Part shown: in pieces, positions 48,611 through 56,906 of the stretch
Layout of the letters: each line of letters starts with the position of its first letter
Position numbering within the stretch: the first letter of the stretch is position 1
Assembly: GCF_000092925.1 (NCBI RefSeq)
Contig: NC_014217.1
Location: forward strand, 434,001-498,000
Direction of reading: 5' to 3'
Length of the DNA stretch: 64,000 bases
Source of the DNA: Ancylobacter novellus DSM 506
GTDB taxonomy: Bacteria; Pseudomonadota; Alphaproteobacteria; Rhizobiales; Xanthobacteraceae
The notes under the pieces: generated by a model
Seen by the model: only the letters and a program-made list of their open reading frames with translations
What the model was told of the DNA's origin: nothing
The model's database searches: none
Translations under genes and position numbers: made by a program

Positions 48611-49860
48611 CAGTGCAGGTTCGGCTGGGCGCCGACTCCCTTCTCGTCGATGAGATGGCCGGTGCGGAAGCGGTCGAGCCGGTAGGCGCCGCCGACATCG
48701 TGGAATTCGTCCTTCGCCAGCAGATGCGCGAAGCACCAGCCCGAGGCCGGGGTGGCCTTGAAGCCGCCATAGCACCAGCCGGCATTGAGATAGAGGCCGG
48801 GCACCGGCGCGCGGTCGATGATGGGCGAGCCGTCCATCGACATGTCCATGATGCCGCCCCACATGCGCAGCAGCCGCAGCCGGCCGATGCGGGGCATCAG
48901 CGCCATGCCGCTCTCGGCGACGTCCTCGATCACGGGGAGGTTGCCGCGCTGGGCGTAGCTATTGTAGCCGTCGATGTCGCCGCCGAAGACGAGGCCGCCC
49001 TTGTCGGACTGCGAGATGTAGAAATGCCCGGCGCCGAAGGTGATGACGCCGTCGATCAGCGGCTTCAGCCCCTCGGAGACGAAGGCCTGCAGGACGTGGC
49101 TCTCGATCGGCAGGCGAAGGCCGGCCTTCTGTGCCACGCGCGAGGACGAGCCGGCGACCGCAAGGCCCACCTTGGCCGAACGGATCGGCCCGCGGGAGGT
49201 CTCGACGCCGACGATCGCCTCGCCCTCGCGCAGGAAGCCCGTGACCTCGCAGTTCTGGATGATGTCGACGCCGAGCCGGTCGGCGGCACGGGCATAGCCC
49301 CAGACCACCGCGTCGTGGCGGGCGGTGCCGCCGCGGCGCTGGAGCAGGCCGCCCTGTACGGGGAAACGGGTATTGTCGAAGTCGAGGAACGGGTACATGG
49401 CCCGCACCTGCCGCTGGTCCAGCAGCTCCGAATCCGCCCCCGCCAGCCGCATGGCATTGCCGCGCCGCGCATAGGCGTCGCGCTGGGCGTCGGAATGGAA
49501 GAGGTTCAGGATGCCGCGCTGGCTGACCATCGCGTTGTAGTTCAGCTCCTGCTCCAGCCCTTCCCAGAGCTTCATCGACCATTCGTAGAACGGCTCGTTG
49601 CCCGGCAGCAGGTAGTTGGAGCGGATGATGGTGGTGTTCCGCCCGGCATTGCCGGAGCCGATATAACCCTTTTCGATCACCGCCACGTTGTGGATGCCGT
49701 GGACCTTGGCGAGATAGTAGGCCGTTGCCAGCCCGTGGCCGCCGCCGCCGACGATGATCACGTCATAGGAGGGCTTGGGCGCGGCGTCGCGCCAGGCGGG
49801 CGTCCAGCCCTTCTGCCCGGTGAGGCCGTTCTTGAGGATGCTGAGCCAGGAATAATGCAT
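48610..49860 (-). CDS. soxB: Sarcosine oxidase beta-like subunit (MgdA of N-methylglutamate dehydrogenase)
   Basis: FAD-dependent amine-oxidising subunit (416 aa). The start MHYSWLSILKNGLTGQKGW and the FAD motif YDVIIVGGGGHGLATAYYLA near residue 33 are typical, as are EKGYIGSGNAGRNTTIIRSN, RLLRMWGGIMDMSMDGSPII and LYLNAGWCYGGFKATPASGW. The substrate is an N-methyl amino acid: sarcosine or N-methylglutamate. It is the first gene of the soxBDAG-purU-folD operon and diverges from a LysR gene. No clear Shine-Dalgarno is seen before the ATG, which is fixed by family length. Confidence 0.94.
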   Translation of the reverse strand: MHYSWLSILKNGLTGQKGWTPAWRDAAPKPSYDVIIVGGGGHGLATAYYLAKVHGIHNVAVIEKGYIGSGNAGRNTTIIRSNYLLPGNEPFYEWSMKLWEGLEQELNYNAMVSQRGILNLFHSDAQRDAYARRGNAMRLAGADSELLDQRQVRAMYPFLDFDNTRFPVQGGLLQRRGGTARHDAVVWGYARAADRLGVDIIQNCEVTGFLREGEAIVGVETSRGPIRSAKVGLAVAGSSSRVAQKAGLRLPIESHVLQAFVSEGLKPLIDGVITFGAGHFYISQSDKGGLVFGGDIDGYNSYAQRGNLPVIEDVAESGMALMPRIGRLRLLRMWGGIMDMSMDGSPIIDRAPVPGLYLNAGWCYGGFKATPASGWCFAHLLAKDEFHDVGGAYRLDRFRTGHLIDEKGVGAQPNLH

Positions 49861-49931
49861 CGGGAGCAGTGCTCGGCGGGATCGGCGTGGATGTGGCTGA
49901 GAGCTATAGGCGAGAGCCGATCCGCTGATAA

Positions 49932-49948
49932 TATAAGTTTCACTTATA
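49932..49948. promoter_or_regulatory. Candidate LysR operator between soxB and its LysR gene
   Basis: TATAAG and CTTATA form a perfect dyad with a 5-bp spacer, in an AT-rich run (ataatataagtttcacttataat) 16-32 nt before the lysR start and 72-88 nt before soxB. Position and symmetry fit binding by the adjacent LysR protein. Confidence 0.6.
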
Positions 49949-49963
49949 ATCTCCAGCGGCGCC

Positions 49964-50935
49964 ATGGCACAGCCCGACACCCTTCCCTTCGACCTGCGTT
50001 CGCTGGAGCTGTTCCTCGCCGTCTGCGACGCCGGCACCATGGCGCAGGCGGCGCGCCGGCTCGGGCTGACGCAGCCGGCGATCTCGCAGGCGGTGGCCGA
50101 GATGGAGCGGCGCATGGGCGTCGCGCTGTTCGACCGCAGCGCCCGGCCGCTCGCCCTCACCGCCGCCGGCGGGGCGCTGCGCCAGCGGGCGAGTGCGCTG
50201 CTCTCCGAGGCGCGGCAGATCGCGCCGCTGCTGCGCGAGGCGGAACGGGCGCGGCTGCCGCTGATCCGCACGGGGATCGTGGATTCGCTCTCGCGCGTGC
50301 TGATCGCGCCGCTGGTGCGGGCCCTGGCCGAGAAGGCGGAGCAGGTGTCGCTGCTTTCCGGCCTCACCGCCGCCCATGCCGGGGCGCTGCTGACGCGCCA
50401 GCTCGACCTGTTGGTCGGTGCCGACGCGCTCGACGAGATCGAGGGGCTGGAGCGCTGGCCGCTGCTCACCGAGCCCTATGTGCTGCTGATGCCGGCGAAC
50501 CTGCCCGCGCCTTCGCGGGTCGCCGACATCGAGGAACTGACCCGCACCGTGCCGCTGGTGCGCTTCTCCGCCCGCTCCAAGACCGGCATGGAGGTGGAGC
50601 GGCATCTGCGCCGGCTGCGGCTCGAACTGCCGCGCCCGCTGGAGTTCGACACGCCTTATGGGGTGACGGCGGCGGTGGCGGATGGGGCCGGCTTCGCCGT
50701 GACCACGCCGCTGTGCCTGATCGAGGCCGCCGTGCCGCTGGACGGGCTCGCCTGCCATGCGCTGCCCGGTCCGGGGCTGGCGCGGCACCTCACTTTGATC
50801 GCCCGCCGCCAGGAGCTCGGCCGCCTGCCGCGCGAGATCGCCGCCTTCTGCCGCGAGCGGCTGTTGGCGTCGAAGCCGGCGGTCGCGGCGCTGGTGGGGG
50901 AGGGGCTGGCCGAGGGGTTCAGGGTCGAGCCGTGA
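49964..50935 (+). CDS. LysR-family regulator of the sox/mgd operon
   Basis: Regulator (323 aa). The N-terminal helix-turn-helix is LELFLAVCDAGTMAQAARRL, GLTQPAISQAVAEMERRMGV, ALFDRSARPLALTAAG; the effector domain spans about residues 95-300. The first ten residues before the fold are Pro/Leu-rich. It diverges from soxB across 103 bp and probably responds to a methylated amine or its glutamate derivative. Its stop lies three bases from that of the convergent KAS gene. Confidence 0.93.
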   Translation: MAQPDTLPFDLRSLELFLAVCDAGTMAQAARRLGLTQPAISQAVAEMERRMGVALFDRSARPLALTAAGGALRQRASALLSEARQIAPLLREAERARLPLIRTGIVDSLSRVLIAPLVRALAEKAEQVSLLSGLTAAHAGALLTRQLDLLVGADALDEIEGLERWPLLTEPYVLLMPANLPAPSRVADIEELTRTVPLVRFSARSKTGMEVERHLRRLRLELPRPLEFDTPYGVTAAVADGAGFAVTTPLCLIEAAVPLDGLACHALPGPGLARHLTLIARRQELGRLPREIAAFCRERLLASKPAVAALVGEGLAEGFRVEP

Positions 50936-50938
50936 GGC

Positions 50939-52153
50939 TCACCCCTCGTACCGCCTCACCGCCAGCACGGCGTTGAGGCCGCCGAAGGCGAAGGAGGAGG
51001 AAATCGCCACCTCGATCGGCGCCTCGCGCGAGGCGTTCGCCACGCAGTCGATGTCACATTCCGGGTCGGCCTCGTTGAAGCCCATGGTCGGCGGCAGGAA
51101 GCCCTCGCGCAAAGCCAGAACCGTGGTCACGAGGTCGAGCGCGCCCGAGGCGTTCATCGTATGGCCGTACTGCGACTTCGACGAGGAGACCGGCAGCCTG
51201 TCGAGATGAGCGCCGAACACATGGCGCAGCGCCGCCGTCTCGGTCTTGTCGTTGAGCACCGTGGCGGTGCCATGGGCGCTCACATAGCCGACCTGTTCCG
51301 GTGCGAGGCCGGCATCCTCCAGCGCGAAGCGCATGGAGGCCGCGGCGCTCGCCATGTCGGGGGCGGTGATGTCCATGCCGTCGGCGCTCATGCCGAAGCC
51401 GACCAGCTCGGCATGGATGGTGGCGCCACGGGCGATGGCGCGGTCCATGTTCTCCAGCACCACCGCGCCGCCGCCCTCGCCGATGACGAGCCCGGCCCGG
51501 TCCTTGGAGAAGGGATGGCAGCCATCGGGGGCGAGCACCCGAAGGGCTTCCCAGCTCTTCAGCATGCCGTAGGTGATCTGCGATTCCGCGCCGCCGGCCA
51601 CCGCCACGTCCAGCATGCCGGAGCGGATCATGTGGAAGGCGGTGCCGATCGCGTGCGAGGCCGAGGAGCAGGCCGAGGCGATGGAGAAGGAGGGGCCGTG
51701 GATGCCGAGGTCCATGGTGACATGGCTCACCTGCCCGCTCGGCATGGCGCGCGGCACGGTGAAGGGGTGCGGGCGCGGCGCCTTGTCGGCATAGAGCTTG
51801 CGGTAGCTGTCGTCGACGGCGTGGAACCCGACCGAGGCGGCGAAGATGGCGCCGGCGCGATGGCGTGCCGCGCCCTCCAGCGCCGGGCCGGCGTCGGCCA
51901 ACGCCTGCCGGGCGACGACGACGGCGAATTGCGACGTGCGGTCGAGCAGGCCGAGCTGGCGCGGATCGAAATGATCCTCCGGCACGAAGCCGCGGACCTC
52001 GGCCGAGATCTTGGTCTTCATGGTGGAGACGTCGACGCCCTGCGTCTCGCCGATGCCCACCGTGCCGGCGCGCAGGCCCGCCAGATGCGACGGCACATCC
52101 TGGCCCAGCGCCGAGAGGGAGCCGAGCCCGGTGATGGCGACGCGCGCCGGCAT
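50939..52153 (-). CDS. Beta-ketoacyl-ACP synthase of the FabF/NodE type
   Basis: Condensing enzyme (404 aa) that extends an acyl chain on an acyl carrier protein. The catalytic triad is in place: Cys in SIASACSSASHAIG near residue 162, His in SAHGTATVLNDKTE near 293, and His in SKSQYGHTMNASG near 331. The start codon overlaps the stop of a dedicated ACP gene by one base. Such an isolated ACP-KAS pair resembles NodF-NodE, or the start of special-lipid clusters, more than housekeeping fab genes, which sit with fabD and fabG. The product may be an unusual acyl chain for an envelope lipid. Confidence 0.93.
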   Translation of the reverse strand: MPARVAITGLGSLSALGQDVPSHLAGLRAGTVGIGETQGVDVSTMKTKISAEVRGFVPEDHFDPRQLGLLDRTSQFAVVVARQALADAGPALEGAARHRAGAIFAASVGFHAVDDSYRKLYADKAPRPHPFTVPRAMPSGQVSHVTMDLGIHGPSFSIASACSSASHAIGTAFHMIRSGMLDVAVAGGAESQITYGMLKSWEALRVLAPDGCHPFSKDRAGLVIGEGGGAVVLENMDRAIARGATIHAELVGFGMSADGMDITAPDMASAAASMRFALEDAGLAPEQVGYVSAHGTATVLNDKTETAALRHVFGAHLDRLPVSSSKSQYGHTMNASGALDLVTTVLALREGFLPPTMGFNEADPECDIDCVANASREAPIEVAISSSFAFGGLNAVLAVRRYEG

Positions 52154-52422
52154 CAGGCGGTCTTGGCCTTCTGCGCCGCGAGCAGCTCGGCGACGTGCTG
52201 GACGAGTGTGCCGACGGTCACGTCATTGCCGCTCAGCGGGCCGTCATTGGGTATCTCGATGCCGAAGCGGCTTTCCAGCTTGAAGATGGTCTCGATCAGG
52301 TCGAGCGAGGAGATGCCGAGCTCGGAAACCGGCGTCTCGGGGGTCAGCAGGTTCGAATCGACCCCGACCTCGCCGGAGATGAAGTCGACGATTTCAGCAA
52401 CGGCGGGATCGTCTGTCTGCAT
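52153..52422 (-). CDS. Dedicated acyl carrier protein
   Basis: Carrier protein (89 aa). The phosphopantetheine attachment serine is in ELGISSLDLIETIFKLESRF near residue 43, where the more common DSL motif is replaced by SSLDLIE, with NodF-like flanks. Helix 1 is AVAEIVDFISGEVGV. The C-terminus is Ala/Lys-rich. An upstream in-frame ATG at 52482 would add 20 residues without homology, so 52422 is preferred. It is translationally coupled to the KAS gene. Confidence 0.9.
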   Translation of the reverse strand: MQTDDPAVAEIVDFISGEVGVDSNLLTPETPVSELGISSLDLIETIFKLESRFGIEIPNDGPLSGNDVTVGTLVQHVAELLAAQKAKTA

Positions 52423-52568
52423 GCGTCTGCTCTGTTGTCCGTCCGGCGAGATGCCTGAAGCTGAGGTTACGTCTGGTATCACATAGAAGGGCGGCTCAAG
52501 CCAGCAGCGTCAAATGACCGACATATGTGTCCGGCGCATGTCACTCGCCCGCAAACCGAAATCCGCCG

Positions 52569-54050
52569 TCACGGCCGCGCGGCGGCGTGCGCCCGCATGA
52601 CCTGCGAAAGATACAGATAGGACGCCTTTGGCGTGCGCTGCTGGGTGGCGAAATCCACGTTGATCAGGCCGAAGCGCCGGCGCTCGCCCTCGGCCCACTC
52701 GAAATTGTCGAGCAGCGACCAGGCGAAATAGCCGTTGAGCGCGCAGCCCTGGCGGATCGCCTCGCTACAGGCGACGAGATGGGCGCGGATGTACTCCACA
52801 CGCTCGGGATCCTGCACCACGCCATTCGCGGGCGCGGGGTCCTCGTAGCAGGCGCCGTTCTCGGTGATGAAGACCGGCGGGTTGCCATATTGGTCGCGCA
52901 GCCTTGTCAGCACCTCGACCAGTCCCTGCGCGCTGATCGGCCAGCCGAGCAGCGTGCGCGGCGTGCCTTCCGGCACCGCGCCATAGCCGGCCTGGGCGAG
53001 GAAGGCGGCGGGGTCGTGCTTGATCCAGGACGGCCCGTAATAGTTCATGCCGAGGAAGTCGACGGGAACGCGGATCGCCTCCATGTCGCCGGGCTTCACC
53101 AGCTGGGCGAACACGTTCTCGAACGGTGCCGGGTAGCTTCCCTTGAACAGCGGGTCGAGGTTGATCGTGTTCCAGCAGGCGTCGAAGCGCTGGGCGGCGG
53201 CGAGGTCGGCCGGGTCCTGCGAGGCCGGGTAGATCGGCTGCAGCGAGAACACCGTGCCGAGCTTGAGGTTGCTCCGCAGCGCCCGCACCGCCGTGATGCC
53301 GGTACCCTGCGCGAGGTTCTGGTGGTGCTGGGCCATGACGTAGCTCGGCCAGCCGGTGAGCCCCGGCGCGTGGTTGCCGAAGCCGTGGCCGAAGATGGCG
53401 TGCACGGAGGGCTCGTTGAGCATGGCCCAGGGCTTCACGCGGTCGCCGAGCCGGCCCACCGCGGCGCGGGCATAGTCGGCGAACCAGCCGGCCATGTCGC
53501 GATTGTGCCAGCCGCCGCGGTCCTGCAGCGCCTGCGGCAGGTCCCAGTGATAGAGGCAGGCCATGGGCAGGATGCCGCGCTCCATGAGCTTGTCGACGAG
53601 GCGGTCGTAGAAATCGAGGCCGGCGGCGTTCACCTGCCCGGTGCCGTCGGGGATGACGCGCGGCCAGGCTATGGAGAAGCGGTAGGCCTGGAAGCCGCCC
53701 TTCGCCATCAGTTCGACGTCGCCGGGATAGCGGTTGTAGTGGTCGCAGGCGATGTCGCCATTGGTGCCGTCGGCGATGCGGCCGGGTGTGTGCGAGAAGG
53801 TGTCCCAGATGGAGGGCTTGCGCCCGCCTTCCTTCACCGCGCCCTCGATCTGGTAGGAGGAGGTCGAGGCGCCCCAGACGAAGCCGGGCGGCAGCTGCGG
53901 CTGGCCGGCGGGCGACAGCGGCTGCACCTGTGCGGGAGCCGGCGGCATCGCTACGGGGGGCTGCCCCTGCTGCGCCCTCGCGCCGAGCGGCAAGGCGGGC
54001 AGGGCGGTTGCGGCGACGGCGGAGGCGAGGAAGTCGCGGCGTCGGAGCAT
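52569..54050 (-). CDS. GH1 beta-glucosidase with Tat export signal
   Basis: Retaining beta-glycosidase (493 aa). Residues 1-27 (LRRRDFLASAVAATALPALP) are a twin-arginine signal, so the enzyme acts in the periplasm. A Pro/Gln-rich linker to about 52 precedes the GH1 barrel: PGFVWGASTSSYQIEGAVKE, LYHWDLPQALQD, the acid/base Glu in WAMLNEPSVHA near 212, and the nucleophile Glu in VFITENGACYED near 399. LDNFEWAEGERRRFGLI is the C-terminal signature. Export is unusual because most GH1 enzymes are cytoplasmic. It is preceded by a permease gene 19 nt upstream and may share its transcript. Confidence 0.95.
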   Translation of the reverse strand: MLRRRDFLASAVAATALPALPLGARAQQGQPPVAMPPAPAQVQPLSPAGQPQLPPGFVWGASTSSYQIEGAVKEGGRKPSIWDTFSHTPGRIADGTNGDIACDHYNRYPGDVELMAKGGFQAYRFSIAWPRVIPDGTGQVNAAGLDFYDRLVDKLMERGILPMACLYHWDLPQALQDRGGWHNRDMAGWFADYARAAVGRLGDRVKPWAMLNEPSVHAIFGHGFGNHAPGLTGWPSYVMAQHHQNLAQGTGITAVRALRSNLKLGTVFSLQPIYPASQDPADLAAAQRFDACWNTINLDPLFKGSYPAPFENVFAQLVKPGDMEAIRVPVDFLGMNYYGPSWIKHDPAAFLAQAGYGAVPEGTPRTLLGWPISAQGLVEVLTRLRDQYGNPPVFITENGACYEDPAPANGVVQDPERVEYIRAHLVACSEAIRQGCALNGYFAWSLLDNFEWAEGERRRFGLINVDFATQQRTPKASYLYLSQVMRAHAAARP

Positions 54051-54069
54051 CGGGGATTCCCTTGAGGAC

Positions 54070-55404
54070 CTATCCGGCGATGAGCCGGAACAGCATCAGC
54101 ACGGCGACGGCGAGCGCGCCCTGCAGCGCGGTGCCGACCGACAGGCGCGCGAGCGCCGCTGGGGGCGTAAAGCCGCCGGCGCGGGCAACGAGCCAAAAGA
54201 ATCCGTCATTTATTTGCGACACCGTCATGGCGCCGGCCCCAACGGCGAGCGCGGCCAGCGTCCGGCCGGTGGGGTCGTCGAGGCCGAGTGGGGCGAGAAG
54301 CTCCATCATCATGCCCGCGGCGGTGATGGCGGCGACGAGGGACGAGCCCTGCAGCGTCTTGACGATCGCGGCGAGCGCGAAGGGCACGAGCAGCGCGAGC
54401 GCGCCGTGGGCGGGCAGGAGGTCGATCGCCGTCTCGGCCACCATCTCGGCGGTGCCGGTGTCCTGCACCACCTTCGCCAGGCCGCCGGCCGCGCCGACGA
54501 TGAGCAGCAGCGGCGCGACCCGGGCGAAGGCGCGGGCCGCCCAGCCCTCCTCGCCGAGCCCGCCGGGCTCCCAGTTCCAGCTCAGCAGCAGGAGCAGGCC
54601 GACGCCCACCGCCACCAGCAGCATCGGGCTGCCGAGGGCGAGGATGAAGAGGCGGTCATTGCCACCGCCGAACGGCTCGGAGGCGATGTCGCCGAGCGAC
54701 TGCACGATCAGCAGCGCGATCAGCACGAGGCTGGTGACGAGTAGCGCCAGCGCGCCGCGGCGGGGTGCGTGCAGGGTCTCGCCGCCGATGCTCTCCGCCG
54801 TGTCGACCGGGCGGGGCGCGTCAGTGGCGGCGAGGCGGGCGAAGAACATGCCGAGCAGCACGCAGAGGATGGCCGCCGGCAGGCCGATGAACGCTGCGAG
54901 AAGCCAGTCGCCGCGCAATATGGTGAGGTTCGCCAGCATCACCGGGGCGGGGATGAGAAGGCCATGGCCGGCCGAGAGCGACAGGCCGAGCACCAGAGCG
55001 GAGCGCGGGCTGTCGCCGCCGATGCCGCGCCGCAGCGGGTCGAGCACCGCGAAGGCGGCGCCCGGCGTCGAGCCCATGCCGCCGATCAGCCCGAGCAGTG
55101 CGAGCGGCGGCGAACGCCGGCGCCAGCCGCGCGCCATCTGCTGCAGCCGCGCCGTGGCGCCGGTGCCGTCGGCGATCTCGGCCATCAGCGCCCCCGCCAC
55201 CACGACGAGGCCGAGCGCCGCTAGCGACTGGCTGAAGCCGGTGCCGAAGCTCTTGACCACATAGCCCAGCGACCAGCCGATGCCCCAGTTGAAGGCGAAG
55301 GCGGCGGCCACGAGGGCGAGGAAGGCATGGACCCTGCCGCGCGCCGTGAGAAGCGCGAAGACGGCCACGACGGCGACGAAGATGGCGGCGTAGGTCAGGT
55401 ACAT
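54070..55404 (-). CDS. GntP-family (gluconate:H+ symporter-like) permease
   Basis: Inner-membrane protein (444 aa from ATG 55404) with about twelve hydrophobic segments. GTGFSQSLAALGLVVVAGAL, LLGLIGGMGSTPGAAFAVLD, SLSAGHGLLIPAPVMLANLT, LIVGAAGGLAKVVQDTGTAE and VKTLQGSSLVAAITAAGMM follow the layout of the gluconate/ion-transporter superfamily. The substrate cannot be read; with a periplasmic GH1 downstream and a secreted GH5 divergent, a sugar acid is plausible. A TTG 27 bases upstream is in frame but lacks support. Confidence 0.88.
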   Translation of the reverse strand: MYLTYAAIFVAVVAVFALLTARGRVHAFLALVAAAFAFNWGIGWSLGYVVKSFGTGFSQSLAALGLVVVAGALMAEIADGTGATARLQQMARGWRRRSPPLALLGLIGGMGSTPGAAFAVLDPLRRGIGGDSPRSALVLGLSLSAGHGLLIPAPVMLANLTILRGDWLLAAFIGLPAAILCVLLGMFFARLAATDAPRPVDTAESIGGETLHAPRRGALALLVTSLVLIALLIVQSLGDIASEPFGGGNDRLFILALGSPMLLVAVGVGLLLLLSWNWEPGGLGEEGWAARAFARVAPLLLIVGAAGGLAKVVQDTGTAEMVAETAIDLLPAHGALALLVPFALAAIVKTLQGSSLVAAITAAGMMMELLAPLGLDDPTGRTLAALAVGAGAMTVSQINDGFFWLVARAGGFTPPAALARLSVGTALQGALAVAVLMLFRLIAG

Positions 55405-55565
55405 GGGTGAGGCATCAACGGGCGGGAGCAAGGGCGGAACGCGTCAGGCTTAGCCTGCCCGGCCCGCGCTGTCACCGTGCCGGAGGCGCGCACCAGCCCT
55501 CAATTACCTTAGGCCGAGTCAGGTCCGCCATTGCCGCCGCGCGCCGGCTTTTATAGGTTCCTGCC

Positions 55566-56906
55566 ATGATCTTTCACTTCCTCTCCCGCCTCCTCCCGCT
55601 CGCCGTCCTGCTTCTCGCCGCCGCGCCTCTCGCGCGCGCCCAGAGCGACGCGCCGGCCTCCCCGACACCGGGCTTCGTGCGCGTCGAGGGCAAGCGCTTC
55701 GTCAATCCGGACGGCTCGACCTTCCCGATCCGCGGCATGAGCTTCGGCAACTGGCTGCTGCCGGAAGGCTACATGTTCAAGTTCACCGTCCAGCGCTCGC
55801 CGGCGGACATCGAGGGCGTGATCGAATACCTCGCCGGCCCGGAGGAAGCGGCGCGGTTCTGGAAGGATTTTCGCGAGACCTACATCCGCGAAGAGGATGT
55901 CGCCTTCCTCGCCGCTTCCGGCTTCACCACGGTGCGCGTGCCGCTGCACTGGAAGTTCTTCCTCGACCCGAAGAACCCGGACAGCGTCGACCCGAACGGC
56001 GAAGGCTGGGTGCTGATCGACCGGCTGGTCGGCTGGGCGAAGACCCACGGCATCAAGCTGATTCTCGACATCCACGCCGCCCCCGGCGGGCAGACCGGGG
56101 TGAACCACGACGACGGCGTCGGCTACCCGCTGACCTTCTACGTGCCCGAGTTCAAGCGCCGCACCATCACCATGTGGCGCGCCATCGCGGAGCGCTACCG
56201 CGACGAGACCGCCGTGCTCGGCTACGACCTGCTCAACGAGCCGGTCACGCCCTATCACGACACCGATTTCCTGAACTCGCGGCTCGAGCCCTTCTACCGC
56301 GACCTGGTGACGGCGATCCGCGAAGTCGACCCGAACCACCCGATCATGCTCGCCGGGGCGCAGTGGAGCACGAATTTCGACGTGTTCGGCCCGCCCTTCG
56401 CCGAGAACCTCGGCTACACCTACCACATGTTCTGGGCGGCCCCTCAGCGCAGCTCGATCCAGAAATACGCCAACTTCGCCAATCGCTGGCAGGTGCCGAT
56501 CTTCGTCGGCGAGACCGGCGAGCTGAACAATGACTGGAACGCCCAGTTCCGCGCGCTGAACGAGCGCTTCGGCATCGGCTGGAGTTTCTGGACCTACAAG
56601 AACCTGGATTCACCCTCGACTGTCGCCTCGATCCGGAAGCCGGCCGGCTGGGACGCGATCGCGCATTTCGGCAGTGTGCCGCGTAGCCAATGGGCGACGA
56701 TGGACAAGCCGTCGCGCGAGGCCGTGCAGGCGACGCTGCGCGCCTATCTCGACAATGCGCGCTTCGCCAACACCGCGGTCAATCGCGGCTATGTCGCCTC
56801 GCTCGGGCTGAAGGTTCCCGAGACCGCGTCGACCGGCGCCCCCTGCGGCCGCCTTGCCTCGCTCGACCCCGCCGGCGCGTCCCAGCTCGAAACCCCCTGC
56901 CCATGA
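55566..56906 (+). CDS. Secreted GH5-family glycoside hydrolase
   Basis: Exported endo-type beta-glycanase (446 aa). Residues 1-25 form a signal peptide (LSRLLPLAVLLLAAAPLARA). The GH5 barrel shows IRGMSFGNWLLPEGY, ASGFTTVRVPLHWKFF, HGIKLILDIHAAPGGQTGVN, the acid/base Glu in GYDLLNEPVTPYH near 225, and the nucleophile Glu in PIFVGETGELNNDW near 316. It resembles the exo-1,3-glucanase/cellulase branch. The stop overlaps the ATG of the malonyl-CoA synthetase gene by four bases, although their functions do not obviously match. It diverges from the permease across 161 bp. Confidence 0.93.
   Translation: MIFHFLSRLLPLAVLLLAAAPLARAQSDAPASPTPGFVRVEGKRFVNPDGSTFPIRGMSFGNWLLPEGYMFKFTVQRSPADIEGVIEYLAGPEEAARFWKDFRETYIREEDVAFLAASGFTTVRVPLHWKFFLDPKNPDSVDPNGEGWVLIDRLVGWAKTHGIKLILDIHAAPGGQTGVNHDDGVGYPLTFYVPEFKRRTITMWRAIAERYRDETAVLGYDLLNEPVTPYHDTDFLNSRLEPFYRDLVTAIREVDPNHPIMLAGAQWSTNFDVFGPPFAENLGYTYHMFWAAPQRSSIQKYANFANRWQVPIFVGETGELNNDWNAQFRALNERFGIGWSFWTYKNLDSPSTVASIRKPAGWDAIAHFGSVPRSQWATMDKPSREAVQATLRAYLDNARFANTAVNRGYVASLGLKVPETASTGAPCGRLASLDPAGASQLETPCP

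Noticed and set aside
48610..49860. Plain assignment as sarcosine oxidase for glycine betaine breakdown
   Set aside because: Not excluded, but no dimethylglycine, betaine or glyA genes are nearby, whereas the glx/mgs and GMAS-type genes are. N-methylglutamate dehydrogenase fits better.
52423..52568. Operator or terminator in the gap between GH1 and the ACP gene
   Set aside because: An imperfect CCGACATATGTGTCCGG dyad is visible near 52515, but it is too weak to call.
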